NCBI GenBank assembly: GCA_017514235.1
Contig: JAFWKK010000048.1
Coordinates: 1 to 64,000 of the forward strand
Source of the DNA: Kiritimatiellia bacterium
GTDB lineage: Bacteria; Verrucomicrobiota; Kiritimatiellia; RFP12; UBA1067
DNA length: 64,000 bases
Direction: 5' to 3'
This document shows positions 18,501 to 26,335 of this stretch, piece by piece (within the stretch, counting starts at the first letter, position 1; the number at the start of each line of letters is the position of its first letter). A model generated the notes under the pieces. That model was not told the DNA's origin. It did not search any database and saw only the letters and a program-made list of their open reading frames with translations. The position numbers and the translations under genes were made by a program.

Positions 18501-18764
18501 GAGTATTACTATTCCGAGCCGTACCACGCCGACCGCGACCTGACGGTGAAGGGGGCGGAAGTCGTTGCGGACTGTCCGCAGAAGACGTGGGTGAAGTTGC
18601 TTGTGCGCTCTGCCGCCACGAGGGACGCGCTTGAGGGCGCCGAGTGGCGCGAGCCTGCGGGCGTCAGTGTCGCCAAGGGCGGTTTCCTGCAGTACCGCCT
18701 TGAGCTTGGCGCGACGCTTTCGCTTTCAACGCCGCGCGTCACGAAGGTAAAGCTCGAATTCTGA
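15588..18764 (+). CDS. Secreted VOC-domain + FG-GAP/VCBS beta-propeller fusion
   Basis: 1058 residues. Start chosen at ATG 15588, 8 bases after AAGGAG (15574-15579). Residues 1-20 are a signal peptide. Residues 21-140 form a glyoxalase/bleomycin-resistance (VOC) domain: M-E-H-I-A-L-E-I-E-N-P opens the first beta-alpha-beta module, and L-R-D-P-N-G-L-A-F-Q-V closes the second as in the family. Residues 165-1000 are a long series of FG-GAP/VCBS-type blades with calcium-loop motifs such as D-L-D-K-N-G-Y-F-D, D-F-D-G-D-G-F-D-D, D-F-N-A-D-G-L-T-D and D-L-N-G-D-G-W-L-D. A C-terminal sandwich follows. VOC domains are normally cytoplasmic, so an exported one joined to a calcium-binding propeller is unusual. 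Function unknown; sugar binding or isomerisation is possible. Confidence 0.8.
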   Translation: MNKCLLLILAAACGFAASAASMEHIALEIENPAAMVKWWTENLGFKVTLSRPSGSTFIEDEAGRVAFELYGPAEGRKAPDYHAMPILQLHFGLFSDDVDADVKRLVAAGATEVAKDEVPGLKGVTLRDPNGLAFQVMQREKPVVSDAPKSSWVTEGFEAFRRGTFGNAGQNLYVSRAGVLQRIYQYDLDKNGYFDLVFANCQDHHESAPSYVYALDGRRIATLPAQGSRSGLVADLNGDGIQDVVIAGFVNLLTPFTATEVYYGQPDGSYDERCHIRLQAPQTVDCRCGRFDGSQRPSIAFAMPKYEIVRIYGQSELGFEWAKFTDLKIAADLIAAGDFDGDGFDDLACRKDKSTATTIYWGGRNGLDVTSKTEVPEVSADEILDENAEKGFASELEEKFPAQRLLEVVDWNGRKCFTLSTGRKYIFFTADKGRKVSRALELPVIMGVAAATGDFNADGLTDVAVASQVGDPEDKTLQNSWIWLNSADGFKEGNRIAVRTRSASSVHAMDGKVLFGQCAADGMYTNDALLFSFEGGRFNPEPKRFEGEDTRRVSLFRNARGEPCVALVNHFARHANGYDKTYIYWGRKNGYDANDMTPVPSWCAVDSVSADIDDDGWVELIVCNNSENSLDKDPGHHVHHFGPNGFDPSKSYTLRTDVGWGAMVADFNRDGYLDVFTVCDHWNGLAMFTGGPDGLKRTKDCILFPPEGEDLPGAAVDKASLPRTRRNLKRKNNGRARWPIAVDLNGDGWLDVAVPVIKDRSYVLWGGPDGFDPVRKQDFASYMSSGVRTADLDRNGYPDLIFGGHTIWASGKEPDRQPHHSYLNIYWNGPDGLAESRKCILHADAASNMCVGDFNDDGWLDIFAGSYQSEVNRDVPSFIYWNRRGSFSFADRQDLSTHSVSGCIAADFDQDGRVDLAVANHKLFGDHKGYSEVWWNGAEGFLPSRTTKLPTCGPHGMSAIEPGNQLTRGPEEYYYSEPYHADRDLTVKGAEVVADCPQKTWVKLLVRSAATRDALEGAEWREPAGVSVAKGGFLQYRLELGATLSLSTPRVTKVKLEF

Positions 18765-18778
18765 TTGTGAATTTATGG

Positions 18779-18784
18779 TATAAT
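18779..18784 (+). promoter_or_regulatory. -10 box close to the GH20-like start codon
   Basis: A perfect TATAAT ends 10 bases before the ATG at 18795, implying an mRNA leader of only about 3 bases. No ribosome site is seen and no convincing -35 box. Confidence 0.5.
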
Positions 18785-18794
18785 TCATGCCGTT

Positions 18795-19847
18795 ATGAGT
18801 ACAACCATAAATTTGACAAGAAAAGATTTCCTGGCAGGTGCCGCGGCATTTGCCGCTATGCCAGCCTTCGCGAACAAGCCGGACGAGATTCGCTCTGTGC
18901 TGCTGCACTGGGGGCTGAACATGTGGGGCGAGTCCCTGCCGCCGGACGTCAAGGGGCCGCTCGCCCACAGCCGACTCTGCAACGACAAGGTGAAGTTCAG
19001 CGACAGGGCGTGGAACACGCTGGTGGACGACATGGTCGCCAAGAAGATGAACATGGTCATAATCGACCTCGGCGAGTTCCCCGTCTATCAGAGCCATCCG
19101 GAACTTGCGCTGCCGGGTTCGCGCTCGCCGGACTGGATATGCGGCGAGGTGCGGCGGCTGAAGGCGCTGGGGCTTGAGCCGATTCCGAAGCTCAACTTCT
19201 CCACGGGGCACGACGCGTGGCTGGGCGAGTATTCGCGCATGATCACGACCCGGAAGTACTATCAGGTGTGCCGCGACGTCATCAAGGATGCGGCGGAGAT
19301 GTTCGACCACCCGCGCTTCCTGCATATCGGCTATGATGAAGAGAAGATCGACTTTCAGTATGGCTTCCAGTGCGTACGCGTCGGCGAGATGTGGTGGCAC
19401 GACTTCCTCTTCTTTGTGAAGACGGCCGAGGCGAACGGCATGCGCCCGTGGATGTGGAGCGACTACGGCTGGGACCACGCCGACTTCGTGGAGAAGTGCC
19501 CGAAGCAGGTGTTGCAGAGCAACTGGAACTACAGCGATCTCGACGGGTATGACCTTTCGAAGTTCAAGCCTGACAACAGGCGCTTCAAGATACTCAAGCT
19601 GTTCATCGACCTTGACAAGGCTGGCTTCGACCAGGTGCCGTGCGGATCCAACTGGAAGTCCAAAAGGTACAAGAAGGAGGGCCCTGCGGTGAACAACAGC
19701 ATCGATGGCCTCGTGAAGTTCTGCCGTGAGAACGTGTCAGCCGAGCGCCTCAAGGGGTTCATGATGGCGCCATGGGCCGACTGTCAGGAGTCGTCAAACA
19801 AGACAAACCTCGAGGGCATCGACCTCTTTGCGAAGGCACTGGCGTGA
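18795..19847 (+). CDS. GH20-like TIM-barrel protein with Tat-like leader
   Basis: 350 residues. The leader T-R-K-D-F-L-A-G followed by an Ala-rich stretch resembles a twin-arginine signal with R-K instead of R-R. The rest resembles the GH20 beta-N-acetylhexosaminidase barrel: alternating strands such as M-V-I-I-D-L-G-E and I-P-K-L-N-F-S-T-G-H-D, then H-I-G-Y-D-E-E, which fits the family's H-x-G-x-D-E catalytic motif, and W-M-W-S-D-Y-G-W. It lacks the usual N-terminal GH20b domain, so enzymatic activity on HexNAc is inferred only. A close paralogue without a leader is at 59284-60258 (shared blocks include W-L-G-E-Y-S-R-M, G-E-M-W-W-H-D-F-L-F-F-V-K and L-D-K-A-G-F-D-Q-V-P). Confidence 0.7.
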   Translation: MSTTINLTRKDFLAGAAAFAAMPAFANKPDEIRSVLLHWGLNMWGESLPPDVKGPLAHSRLCNDKVKFSDRAWNTLVDDMVAKKMNMVIIDLGEFPVYQSHPELALPGSRSPDWICGEVRRLKALGLEPIPKLNFSTGHDAWLGEYSRMITTRKYYQVCRDVIKDAAEMFDHPRFLHIGYDEEKIDFQYGFQCVRVGEMWWHDFLFFVKTAEANGMRPWMWSDYGWDHADFVEKCPKQVLQSNWNYSDLDGYDLSKFKPDNRRFKILKLFIDLDKAGFDQVPCGSNWKSKRYKKEGPAVNNSIDGLVKFCRENVSAERLKGFMMAPWADCQESSNKTNLEGIDLFAKALA

Positions 19848-19850
19848 CAG

Positions 19851-19917
19851 CTTCATTCTTGGTCGCGAAAGGACGAAAATGAAGTTCGCGAGTTTCGATT
19901 TGTGACGGTCAGCTGAC
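19851..19917 (+). promoter_or_regulatory. Interleaved inverted repeats between the GH20-like and propeller genes
   Basis: Arm A (CTTCATT 19851-19857) pairs with AATGAAG 19878-19884. Arm B (TCGCGAA 19863-19869, inside A's loop) pairs with TTCGCGA 19885-19891. A perfect 10-base palindrome GTCAGCTGAC follows at 19908-19917, 7 bases before the ribosome site of the next gene. The crossing arms allow either alternative hairpins or a pseudoknot in RNA. Confidence 0.45.
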
Positions 19918-19936
19918 TTTGCTTGAGGGACCGGGC

Positions 19937-20848
19937 ATGAGACTTGTTGCTTTTGCTGCTTCGCTTGCGACGGTCTCCATCGTTCTCGTCCCGGCACAGG
20001 GTAGCGGATGGACGGTGCCGAGCTGGGATTTGCGGCTGTCGGAGCCGGGCGCCGTGGAGGAGCGGATCGGCACCGCCTGGTGCGGTCATGCGCAGGGGAT
20101 GTGCGTGATCTCCAACGCTCTCTTCTTTGCGTTCAGGAACCAGATTGTCAAGACCGACTGGTACGGACGATTCCTTGGCCGCGTGGAGGTTGACCGCTAC
20201 TGCGGCGACATCTGCGCCTGGAACGGGCTTGTCTACGCCGGAATCTGGCTCAAGCCGCGTTCGGCGTCGGAGAGATGGTGCGCGCGCATCTGTGCCTATG
20301 ACGCCACAACGCTCCAGCCCGTGAAGTCGCGCACGATCCCGTGGAATCGCGGCGTTCACGGCATCACCTGCCTGAACGGGACGATCCATCTCGGCATGGG
20401 CCGTTCCGCTGCGGATCCGTCAGGGTGCACCAACTGGTACGGCAGGTTTTCCGCCGACACCCTGGAGCCGGTCGGTGCGCCGTTCGAGGTGAATCACGGC
20501 GTGCTTTCGACAGGCGGTGCGCAAACCCTCGCCACGGACGGCACCCGTATCTATGCGAGCAGTTATCCGCCTGACGCGTCGGCCGGTGTGCCGTGCCTCA
20601 TCGTGTTCGACGCCTCGTTCAACGTAATAGGTCGCCACCACTTGAACTGGCAGCAGGGTTTTGACGTCGTTCCCGGCGGCACGGGTGGGGCGGTGCGCTT
20701 CATCCACTGCACCACTGCGAACTGGACATCGTTCGCCGAAAGGCCGCTGAAGCGCGTCCAGACGGCGGTGCAGTTCGCCGAACTGAGGGAAGGCGTGTTC
20801 AGGGACATAACGCGGCATTGCATATTCAGCACGCCGCTGCCGCGATAG
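19937..20848 (+). CDS. Secreted propeller-like protein, short paralogue
   Basis: 303 residues from ATG 19937 (GAGGGA 6 bases upstream); a TTG start at 19919 is possible but less likely. Signal peptide about 1-24. The body reads as a beta-propeller without catalytic motifs I recognise. It is a clear paralogue of the first 280 residues of the next gene: both have V-P-S-W then L-S-E, W-C-G-H-x-Q-G-M-C-V, N-Q-I-V-K-T-D-W, G-D-I-C-A-W-N-G, G-I-T-C-L-N-G and a closing D-V-V-P-G-G block. Several conserved Cys suggest disulfides. The pair is adjacent (19 bases apart), so tandem duplication followed by addition or loss of the beta-helix tail is likely. Function unknown. Confidence 0.7.
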   Translation: MRLVAFAASLATVSIVLVPAQGSGWTVPSWDLRLSEPGAVEERIGTAWCGHAQGMCVISNALFFAFRNQIVKTDWYGRFLGRVEVDRYCGDICAWNGLVYAGIWLKPRSASERWCARICAYDATTLQPVKSRTIPWNRGVHGITCLNGTIHLGMGRSAADPSGCTNWYGRFSADTLEPVGAPFEVNHGVLSTGGAQTLATDGTRIYASSYPPDASAGVPCLIVFDASFNVIGRHHLNWQQGFDVVPGGTGGAVRFIHCTTANWTSFAERPLKRVQTAVQFAELREGVFRDITRHCIFSTPLPR

Positions 20849-20867
20849 GAACGGGCTGCGAAAGGCT

Positions 20868-23800
20868 ATGGGAATGACGGGCGGAATCATGAGAGGATGT
20901 GTGGCGGCGGTGACGGCGCTCTCCGTCCTTTGCGCCGCCGCTTCCTGGCAGGTGCCGAGCTGGAACATGATTCTGTCGGAGCGGGGTGCCGTCACGGAAA
21001 AGATAGACGGTACGTGGTGCGGTCATGTGCAGGGGATGTGCGTGACATCCAACGCGCTTTTCTTCGCCTACCACAACCAGATCGTGAAGACAGACTGGAG
21101 CGGACGTTTTCTCGCCCGAAGGGACGTGCTGATCCACACAGGTGACATCTGCGCCTGGAACGGACGCCTTTATACGGCGGTCAGCAATTCAGACACGGGA
21201 TATGGCAAGGGCCGCATCCAGGTGTTCGATGAAGACCTGAATCTGCTGAAGGAGACTTCGCTCCCGCGCGGTTCAGACGGCATCACGTGCCTCAACGGCG
21301 TGATTTACATCGGGCTTGGCTCTGGCGGCACCACGGAACAGCCTTACCGCGGGAACTGGTATGGCAAGTACGATGCTGAGACCCTAGAGCCGCTTTGTGA
21401 ACGTTTTCGCATCGATCACGGTTACGATACGACGTCAGGCGTGCAGAACATGGCATCGGACGGCACCTACATCTACGTGAACTTCTACTGTCCTGACGAG
21501 ACGGCGGATACGCCGTGCTTCATCGTGTTCGACAGCAACATGAACGTTGTGGACTCCCACCTTTTCGGCTGGCGTCAGGGTTTGGATGTGGTGCCGGGCG
21601 GCGAAGACGGTGCCGTTCGGTTCGCCTACTGCACCACGGCGAACTGGATGTCTTCCGGACAGAAGCCTGTGCTTCCTGTCCAGGCGGTCGTGCGCTTCGC
21701 CGAGCTGAAGGATGGAGCCATCGGCACGATCGACGATTCCTCCATGGACTTGGCGATACGGGAGATCGTCGAACCGGAAGCGCCGCTGGAATGGGTTGAG
21801 GGCAAAGCGGAGCTTGGCGGCAAGGTGGACATCGCCTATGACAGTGACGGCGGCATAACGAACATCACGGCCATGCCGGTGGACGGGGAGACGTTGTCCA
21901 TATCTGGCGGCACAATGTCTTTCGGCGACAATGCCGTCATTACGCTCGCCGCTACGGGGACGCTTGCCTTTGCCGGGAACGTGCAGGCCGCCGGATCGCT
22001 TAGGCTTGAACGCGGCGACGGCGCGTACGTCGTCTGGCGCGGCGATCCGCTCAGGGAAACGAATGTCGGCCACCCGCTGGCCTTTCCAGGCCTTGTGCGC
22101 GCCGACATTGACCTGGTGTCGGCCATCGCGTGCGACACGGCGCCCGGCAGGTTCAGCTTCGTGGAGGAGGCCGGCGCAGGCTTTTATGTGTTCAACCGCC
22201 TGGCGGCGGGTTGCGTGTATTCCGTTCGTATCCAGCTTACTGAAGAGGCGGACGGGCTTCATGCACGTTGCCGCACGGGCGTCCGCTCGCCGCGCTTTGG
22301 CCTTTATCCAGGCGAAGAGGAGGGTTGGCTGGGCGAAAACCTTTGGCAGAAATGGGGCAAGAAAGATGCCAATGGATTCGGACTGTTCGGTTACAGCAGC
22401 GATCCTGCCACCTACGGGGGCACATGGGTTAACAGTACGACTGCATTCGGTTTCAGGAAACTTGTCGTGCGGCGCAAGGGGATGACGGGGCTCGTGCAGG
22501 TCCGGTTTGACGGCGGGGCTGCGTTCGGTGGCGAGACGGCTGTCGATGCGGGGGTGGAAGCCGTGGTCTCCGTTGCGGATGGCGACGGCGCAGGTCTGTT
22601 TTCCCGGCCTTTCACGGGCGACGGAGACATTACGATTGTGCCTCGCTCCGAGGCTTCCGTCTATGGCGGAACGGCTTTCTTGGATGATTTCATCACCACG
22701 AACGCATGGAAGGTGTTGGCGGCCAACCGTTCGCTGGCGACTATGGAGAGCCTTAAGGGATACATTCAGGGCAAGAATCACAATGCGAACGACTTGCCAT
22801 CTTCCTGCGGCACGTTTTATTACCGCTATGATGCGGATACTGACACTGCGACCTGCCAGTTCCAGTTCAATAGAAATCCTGGCGTGAAATACGTGAAGGC
22901 CAAGCTCCGGCAGAACGGGAATGACATTGAAATCGGTGCGGTCGGCGCGGGGTACTACGAGACGGCAACGTATGGCACGGACTTCACGGGCATGGATGAC
23001 AATGTCGCCGTATCCGCGTTCGTCAATCCGAAACTCGGCTTTATCGCAGGGAACCTCTCGGCGGGCTACGGCATCCGCAAGATCACGGCGACATTCAGCG
23101 GCGAGAGCCGACATGCTTTTGCAACGCTGTCCGGCTGCATGTCCAACATGGTCGGAAGTGCGATTTCCTTTGTGGGCGGCGACACTCCGTTAAGCGTATC
23201 CGTCACTTCCAACGTCGCGCTCACGGCGTATGGCGAGGTGAATGTCGGCACGAATGCGACGGTGCTGTGCATGGCGCCGGGATTGGTCGTCGGCAACGGA
23301 ATATCCGGCGGTGGCGGCACCGTCAACGTGGGGCCGGGCGGAACGTTCAGGCGCAAGCGGGACGGTCAGATCGGCTCGACCCAGAGGGTCGTCCTTGATG
23401 GCGGCATTCTCTCCAACGAGGGCGGGGCTTACTATCTGAACGATCTCACGATGAGAAACGGCGCGAGGATTCGACCGTTTGCCAAGGTTCCGCAACGTGT
23501 GGCGGCGAACGGCGCACGGCAGCTCATCCGCGTGGAAGGGACGGAACCGGTTTCGATCGACGATGGCATAAGGGTGTATGGCGTAACTAACTCAACGATC
23601 GCCTTGCGCAACGATTACGCCTGCCGCATCGAGGTGACGGATGCTGCAGGTACCCTCAACCTCGGAAAGATCTACCTGGACGACCAGCGGCGCCCGCAGT
23701 ATTTCGTCTTTCCGCTGGAGAAGTACGGTGCTGGCACGCTCAACCTCATTGACGACTGTACGAACGTCCGCATGGCGACGCGGGTGTTCGGCGGCGCAGT

Positions 23801-24152
23801 GCGGCTTTGTGCCAGTGGAATAGCAACGAATGACGTGCTGCTGGCCGGCGGCGGCCTTGCGGCGGCGGCCGGCGTGACGAATGCGCTGGGGGTGCTTTCG
23901 GTGGACGAGCGCGGCGGCACGCTGACGCTGGATGCCGGGGCAGCGTTCTCGTTCGCTGATTCGCATGGGGAGGCGTGGGCCGGGGAGGTGACGGTGAAGG
24001 GCTTCCGCAGCAGGGCGATTCGGTTCGGTTCGTCGCGCACAGGACTGACGGAGGAACAATGCGCGCGGATGCGGACCGGGCGGGGCCGTCCGTTGACGAT
24101 TGACGACGAAGGATATCTGATCTCAGGCGGGCTGACAATCAGCCTGGAGTAG
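20868..24152 (+). CDS. Secreted propeller + long beta-helix passenger protein
   Basis: 1094 residues; GAAAGG at 20858-20863 supports ATG 20868, though ATG 20889 would also leave a good leader. Residues 8-27 are the signal peptide. Residues 28-290 are the propeller shared with the previous gene. The remaining 800 residues are Gly/Ala/Thr-rich beta-strand repeats of the autotransporter passenger type, including G-G-G-T-V-N-V-G-P-G-G-T-F and similar turns. There is no C-terminal beta-barrel, and unlike four other such proteins here it ends T-I-S-L-E rather than in the I-I-x-R motif, so it may be displayed differently. Role unknown; binding to a surface glycan is plausible from context. Confidence 0.72.
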   Translation: MGMTGGIMRGCVAAVTALSVLCAAASWQVPSWNMILSERGAVTEKIDGTWCGHVQGMCVTSNALFFAYHNQIVKTDWSGRFLARRDVLIHTGDICAWNGRLYTAVSNSDTGYGKGRIQVFDEDLNLLKETSLPRGSDGITCLNGVIYIGLGSGGTTEQPYRGNWYGKYDAETLEPLCERFRIDHGYDTTSGVQNMASDGTYIYVNFYCPDETADTPCFIVFDSNMNVVDSHLFGWRQGLDVVPGGEDGAVRFAYCTTANWMSSGQKPVLPVQAVVRFAELKDGAIGTIDDSSMDLAIREIVEPEAPLEWVEGKAELGGKVDIAYDSDGGITNITAMPVDGETLSISGGTMSFGDNAVITLAATGTLAFAGNVQAAGSLRLERGDGAYVVWRGDPLRETNVGHPLAFPGLVRADIDLVSAIACDTAPGRFSFVEEAGAGFYVFNRLAAGCVYSVRIQLTEEADGLHARCRTGVRSPRFGLYPGEEEGWLGENLWQKWGKKDANGFGLFGYSSDPATYGGTWVNSTTAFGFRKLVVRRKGMTGLVQVRFDGGAAFGGETAVDAGVEAVVSVADGDGAGLFSRPFTGDGDITIVPRSEASVYGGTAFLDDFITTNAWKVLAANRSLATMESLKGYIQGKNHNANDLPSSCGTFYYRYDADTDTATCQFQFNRNPGVKYVKAKLRQNGNDIEIGAVGAGYYETATYGTDFTGMDDNVAVSAFVNPKLGFIAGNLSAGYGIRKITATFSGESRHAFATLSGCMSNMVGSAISFVGGDTPLSVSVTSNVALTAYGEVNVGTNATVLCMAPGLVVGNGISGGGGTVNVGPGGTFRRKRDGQIGSTQRVVLDGGILSNEGGAYYLNDLTMRNGARIRPFAKVPQRVAANGARQLIRVEGTEPVSIDDGIRVYGVTNSTIALRNDYACRIEVTDAAGTLNLGKIYLDDQRRPQYFVFPLEKYGAGTLNLIDDCTNVRMATRVFGGAVRLCASGIATNDVLLAGGGLAAAAGVTNALGVLSVDERGGTLTLDAGAAFSFADSHGEAWAGEVTVKGFRSRAIRFGSSRTGLTEEQCARMRTGRGRPLTIDDEGYLISGGLTISLE

Positions 24153-24176
24153 CGCGTTTAAGAGGAGGACAAGACG

Positions 24177-26201
24177 ATGAAAAAGCTTATGCGGAATTTC
24201 GTGACTGGTGTTGCGCTTGCAATCGCCGCAGCCGCTTCTGGCGCGGGCTTTACGCTTTACAACGTGGTGCCGTTCTCGCCCGGGAGCGAGAGCGTTGCGG
24301 CGGCCGACGCAAAGGAATACCGCGAACGTACCGGCAACGACCTCGTGCTATATTCGCTCACGCTTCATCCGGAGGGGCGGCCCGCCATTGAGAAGGTGCG
24401 GCGATACGTAGAGAGCTTCCATAGTTTCAAGGCTGCGCTGGACGGGTCTGACGTGCGGGCGGGAGTTCTGGTACAGGCGATTCTCGGGCATTGGCCGCGC
24501 GTGGACAAGGACATAGAGGACTGGACGCGCACCGTCAACATCAAGGGCGAAAAGGTGCGCTTCTGCCCGGACGACCCCGGTTTCGCGCAATACATAACAG
24601 ACACTTTCACGCTGCTGGCAAGGGAGAAGCCGGCGTTCATCCTCACGGACGACGACGTGCGCGCTTATTCGCACGAGGCCGAGTGCTTCTGTCCGCGGCA
24701 TGTCGCCGAGTTCAACGGGCGCCGCGGCACGGAATTCTCCGAGTGCGAGCTGCGCGAGAGGGTGCGTAACGCTCGTCAGGACGACCCCGACTACACGACG
24801 TTCCTCGCCGTCCAACGCGACATGATGGAACGGCTTGCGAAGAGAATGCGTGTCGCGATAGATGCTGTGGACCCGGCGATCCCGGCGGGGATCTGCGTTG
24901 CGAACGAGGAGACTTTTCTCGCTGCGCCGCTTGCGCGCGCAATGGCCGCCAGGGGGCAGCGTCCCGTGATGCGTGCTTCCACCGGGTGCTACATGGAGCG
25001 TTACGGTTCCCGGTTCGCGCCGATCGTCTTCAGGATGCTGGGGTTCGCCGAACGCTACCGCGATTCCGGCATCGATTTGTTGGACGAGGCCGACACGTGC
25101 CCGCACAACCTGTGGAGCAAGTCGGCGCGGTCGTTCTTCACTCATCTTGCCGTTGCGTCGTTCGCGGGGTTCTCCGGCGCGAAGACGTGGTACGTGAACG
25201 GGCATAAGGGAAAGAACGCCGTGTCGCGCGCCTACACGGACGTGCTTGCCGGGCGCATGGGATGTCTGGACGCGCTGGCCGACGCTGCTGCGGACGGCGA
25301 GTTCGCAGGCGTTGCGGTGCCGTGCTTCTCCCGATTCCCGAAATGGCATCTTGGCGGAAACCACGGCGAGATGTACGTCGAGAGCCGGACGTTTGCCGAG
25401 ACCGTGCTGCTTCCGTTCGGGGTTCCGTTCCGCGCCGAGAGGGATTTCTCAAGCGACGGCGTGTACCTGGTCTCGCGTTCCGACGAGGTCGAACGTTTCA
25501 CCGACGACGAGCTGAACCAGGTGTTTTCGCACAAGGTGCTCGTAACGGGCTCGGCGGCGGTTGCGCTTGCGAAGCGTGGCCGCCAGGACCTGATCGGCCT
25601 TTCCGCTGATCGGAGGGATTTCCGCTTCAACCGCGAGCGCGACGTCGAGACGGGGACTGACTTCGCCGCCGCCCCGTCGGACCGCATGCCGTTTTTCTCC
25701 GGCCTTGCGTCAGGCGTCGAGACGCTGACGCAGCTTGGATTCTCGCCGTACACGGGGTCGCCGGCGTTCGAGGTCGCCGCGCCTGGCGCGGTGCTGTACC
25801 GTAACGCGCTCGGCGGCACAGTCGTCACGTGCGCCTACCACGGCGGCATGACCGATCTGCACCAGCATTCCGAGGCGAGGAAGGCGTTCGTGATGAATGT
25901 CCTTGACCGGCTGAACGGAGCGGCCTTGCCGTACGTGTGCGGAAACGACCAGGACGTGCTGACGCTGGTGCGGACGCGGAAGGGCGGCGGTGCCGCAGTG
26001 CTGGCGGCGAACCTCAATTCCGAGCCGATCCGTGCGCTGAAGGTTCGCGTGCCGTCCGGCGACGGCGAAGCGTCGGTCCTGGCGGCGGACGGGACGTGGC
26101 GCAAGGTGCAATGCGTTCGCGACGGCGAGTGGCTGACGGTTCCAGTCGCGCTTGGCTTCTATGAGACTGCGGCGGTGCGGTTCGGCCGTGCGGAAGACTG
26201 A
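24177..26201 (+). CDS. Secreted TIM-barrel glycoside hydrolase, GH42-like, uncertain family
   Basis: 674 residues with a signal peptide (about 1-23); GAGGAGG lies just before the ATG. The N-terminal 380 residues have the alternating strand/helix pattern of a clan GH-A barrel, with F-I-L-T-D-D-D-V-R and I-C-V-A-N-E-E near expected catalytic positions. This is followed by a region like the trimerisation/Rossmann domain of GH42 beta-galactosidases (G-V-Y-L-V-S-R-S-D-E-V, then K-V-L-V-T-G-S-A-A-V-A-L-A) and a C-terminal beta-sandwich. I cannot place it in a named family and cannot prove the catalytic Glu pair. It follows the beta-helix gene by 24 bases and could share its transcript. Confidence 0.6.
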   Translation: MKKLMRNFVTGVALAIAAAASGAGFTLYNVVPFSPGSESVAAADAKEYRERTGNDLVLYSLTLHPEGRPAIEKVRRYVESFHSFKAALDGSDVRAGVLVQAILGHWPRVDKDIEDWTRTVNIKGEKVRFCPDDPGFAQYITDTFTLLAREKPAFILTDDDVRAYSHEAECFCPRHVAEFNGRRGTEFSECELRERVRNARQDDPDYTTFLAVQRDMMERLAKRMRVAIDAVDPAIPAGICVANEETFLAAPLARAMAARGQRPVMRASTGCYMERYGSRFAPIVFRMLGFAERYRDSGIDLLDEADTCPHNLWSKSARSFFTHLAVASFAGFSGAKTWYVNGHKGKNAVSRAYTDVLAGRMGCLDALADAAADGEFAGVAVPCFSRFPKWHLGGNHGEMYVESRTFAETVLLPFGVPFRAERDFSSDGVYLVSRSDEVERFTDDELNQVFSHKVLVTGSAAVALAKRGRQDLIGLSADRRDFRFNRERDVETGTDFAAAPSDRMPFFSGLASGVETLTQLGFSPYTGSPAFEVAAPGAVLYRNALGGTVVTCAYHGGMTDLHQHSEARKAFVMNVLDRLNGAALPYVCGNDQDVLTLVRTRKGGGAAVLAANLNSEPIRALKVRVPSGDGEASVLAADGTWRKVQCVRDGEWLTVPVALGFYETAAVRFGRAED

Positions 26202-26220
26202 CGGGACGGGCATGCGACAC

Positions 26221-26250
26221 TTTACAGTCCGCGCGTATTTCTGATATACT
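26221..26250 (+). promoter_or_regulatory. Promoter for the zinc-dependent dehydrogenase operon
   Basis: TTTACA (26221-26226), an 18-base spacer and TATACT (26245-26250). The leader is about 80 bases and holds a GCCGC/GCGGC hairpin (26271-26275 with 26297-26301). Confidence 0.55.
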
Positions 26251-26335
26251 ACGGCTGGTTAAGGACATGTGCCGCCGACGGGGTGACGGAGCTCCTGCGG
26301 CGCAAGCCTTGGCACAAGCAAGAAAGGAAAGAAAA

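Noticed and set aside
16269-18527. A 752-codon minus-strand frame
   Set aside because: Shadow of the FG-GAP propeller; regular blade codons on the + strand produce the open minus frame.
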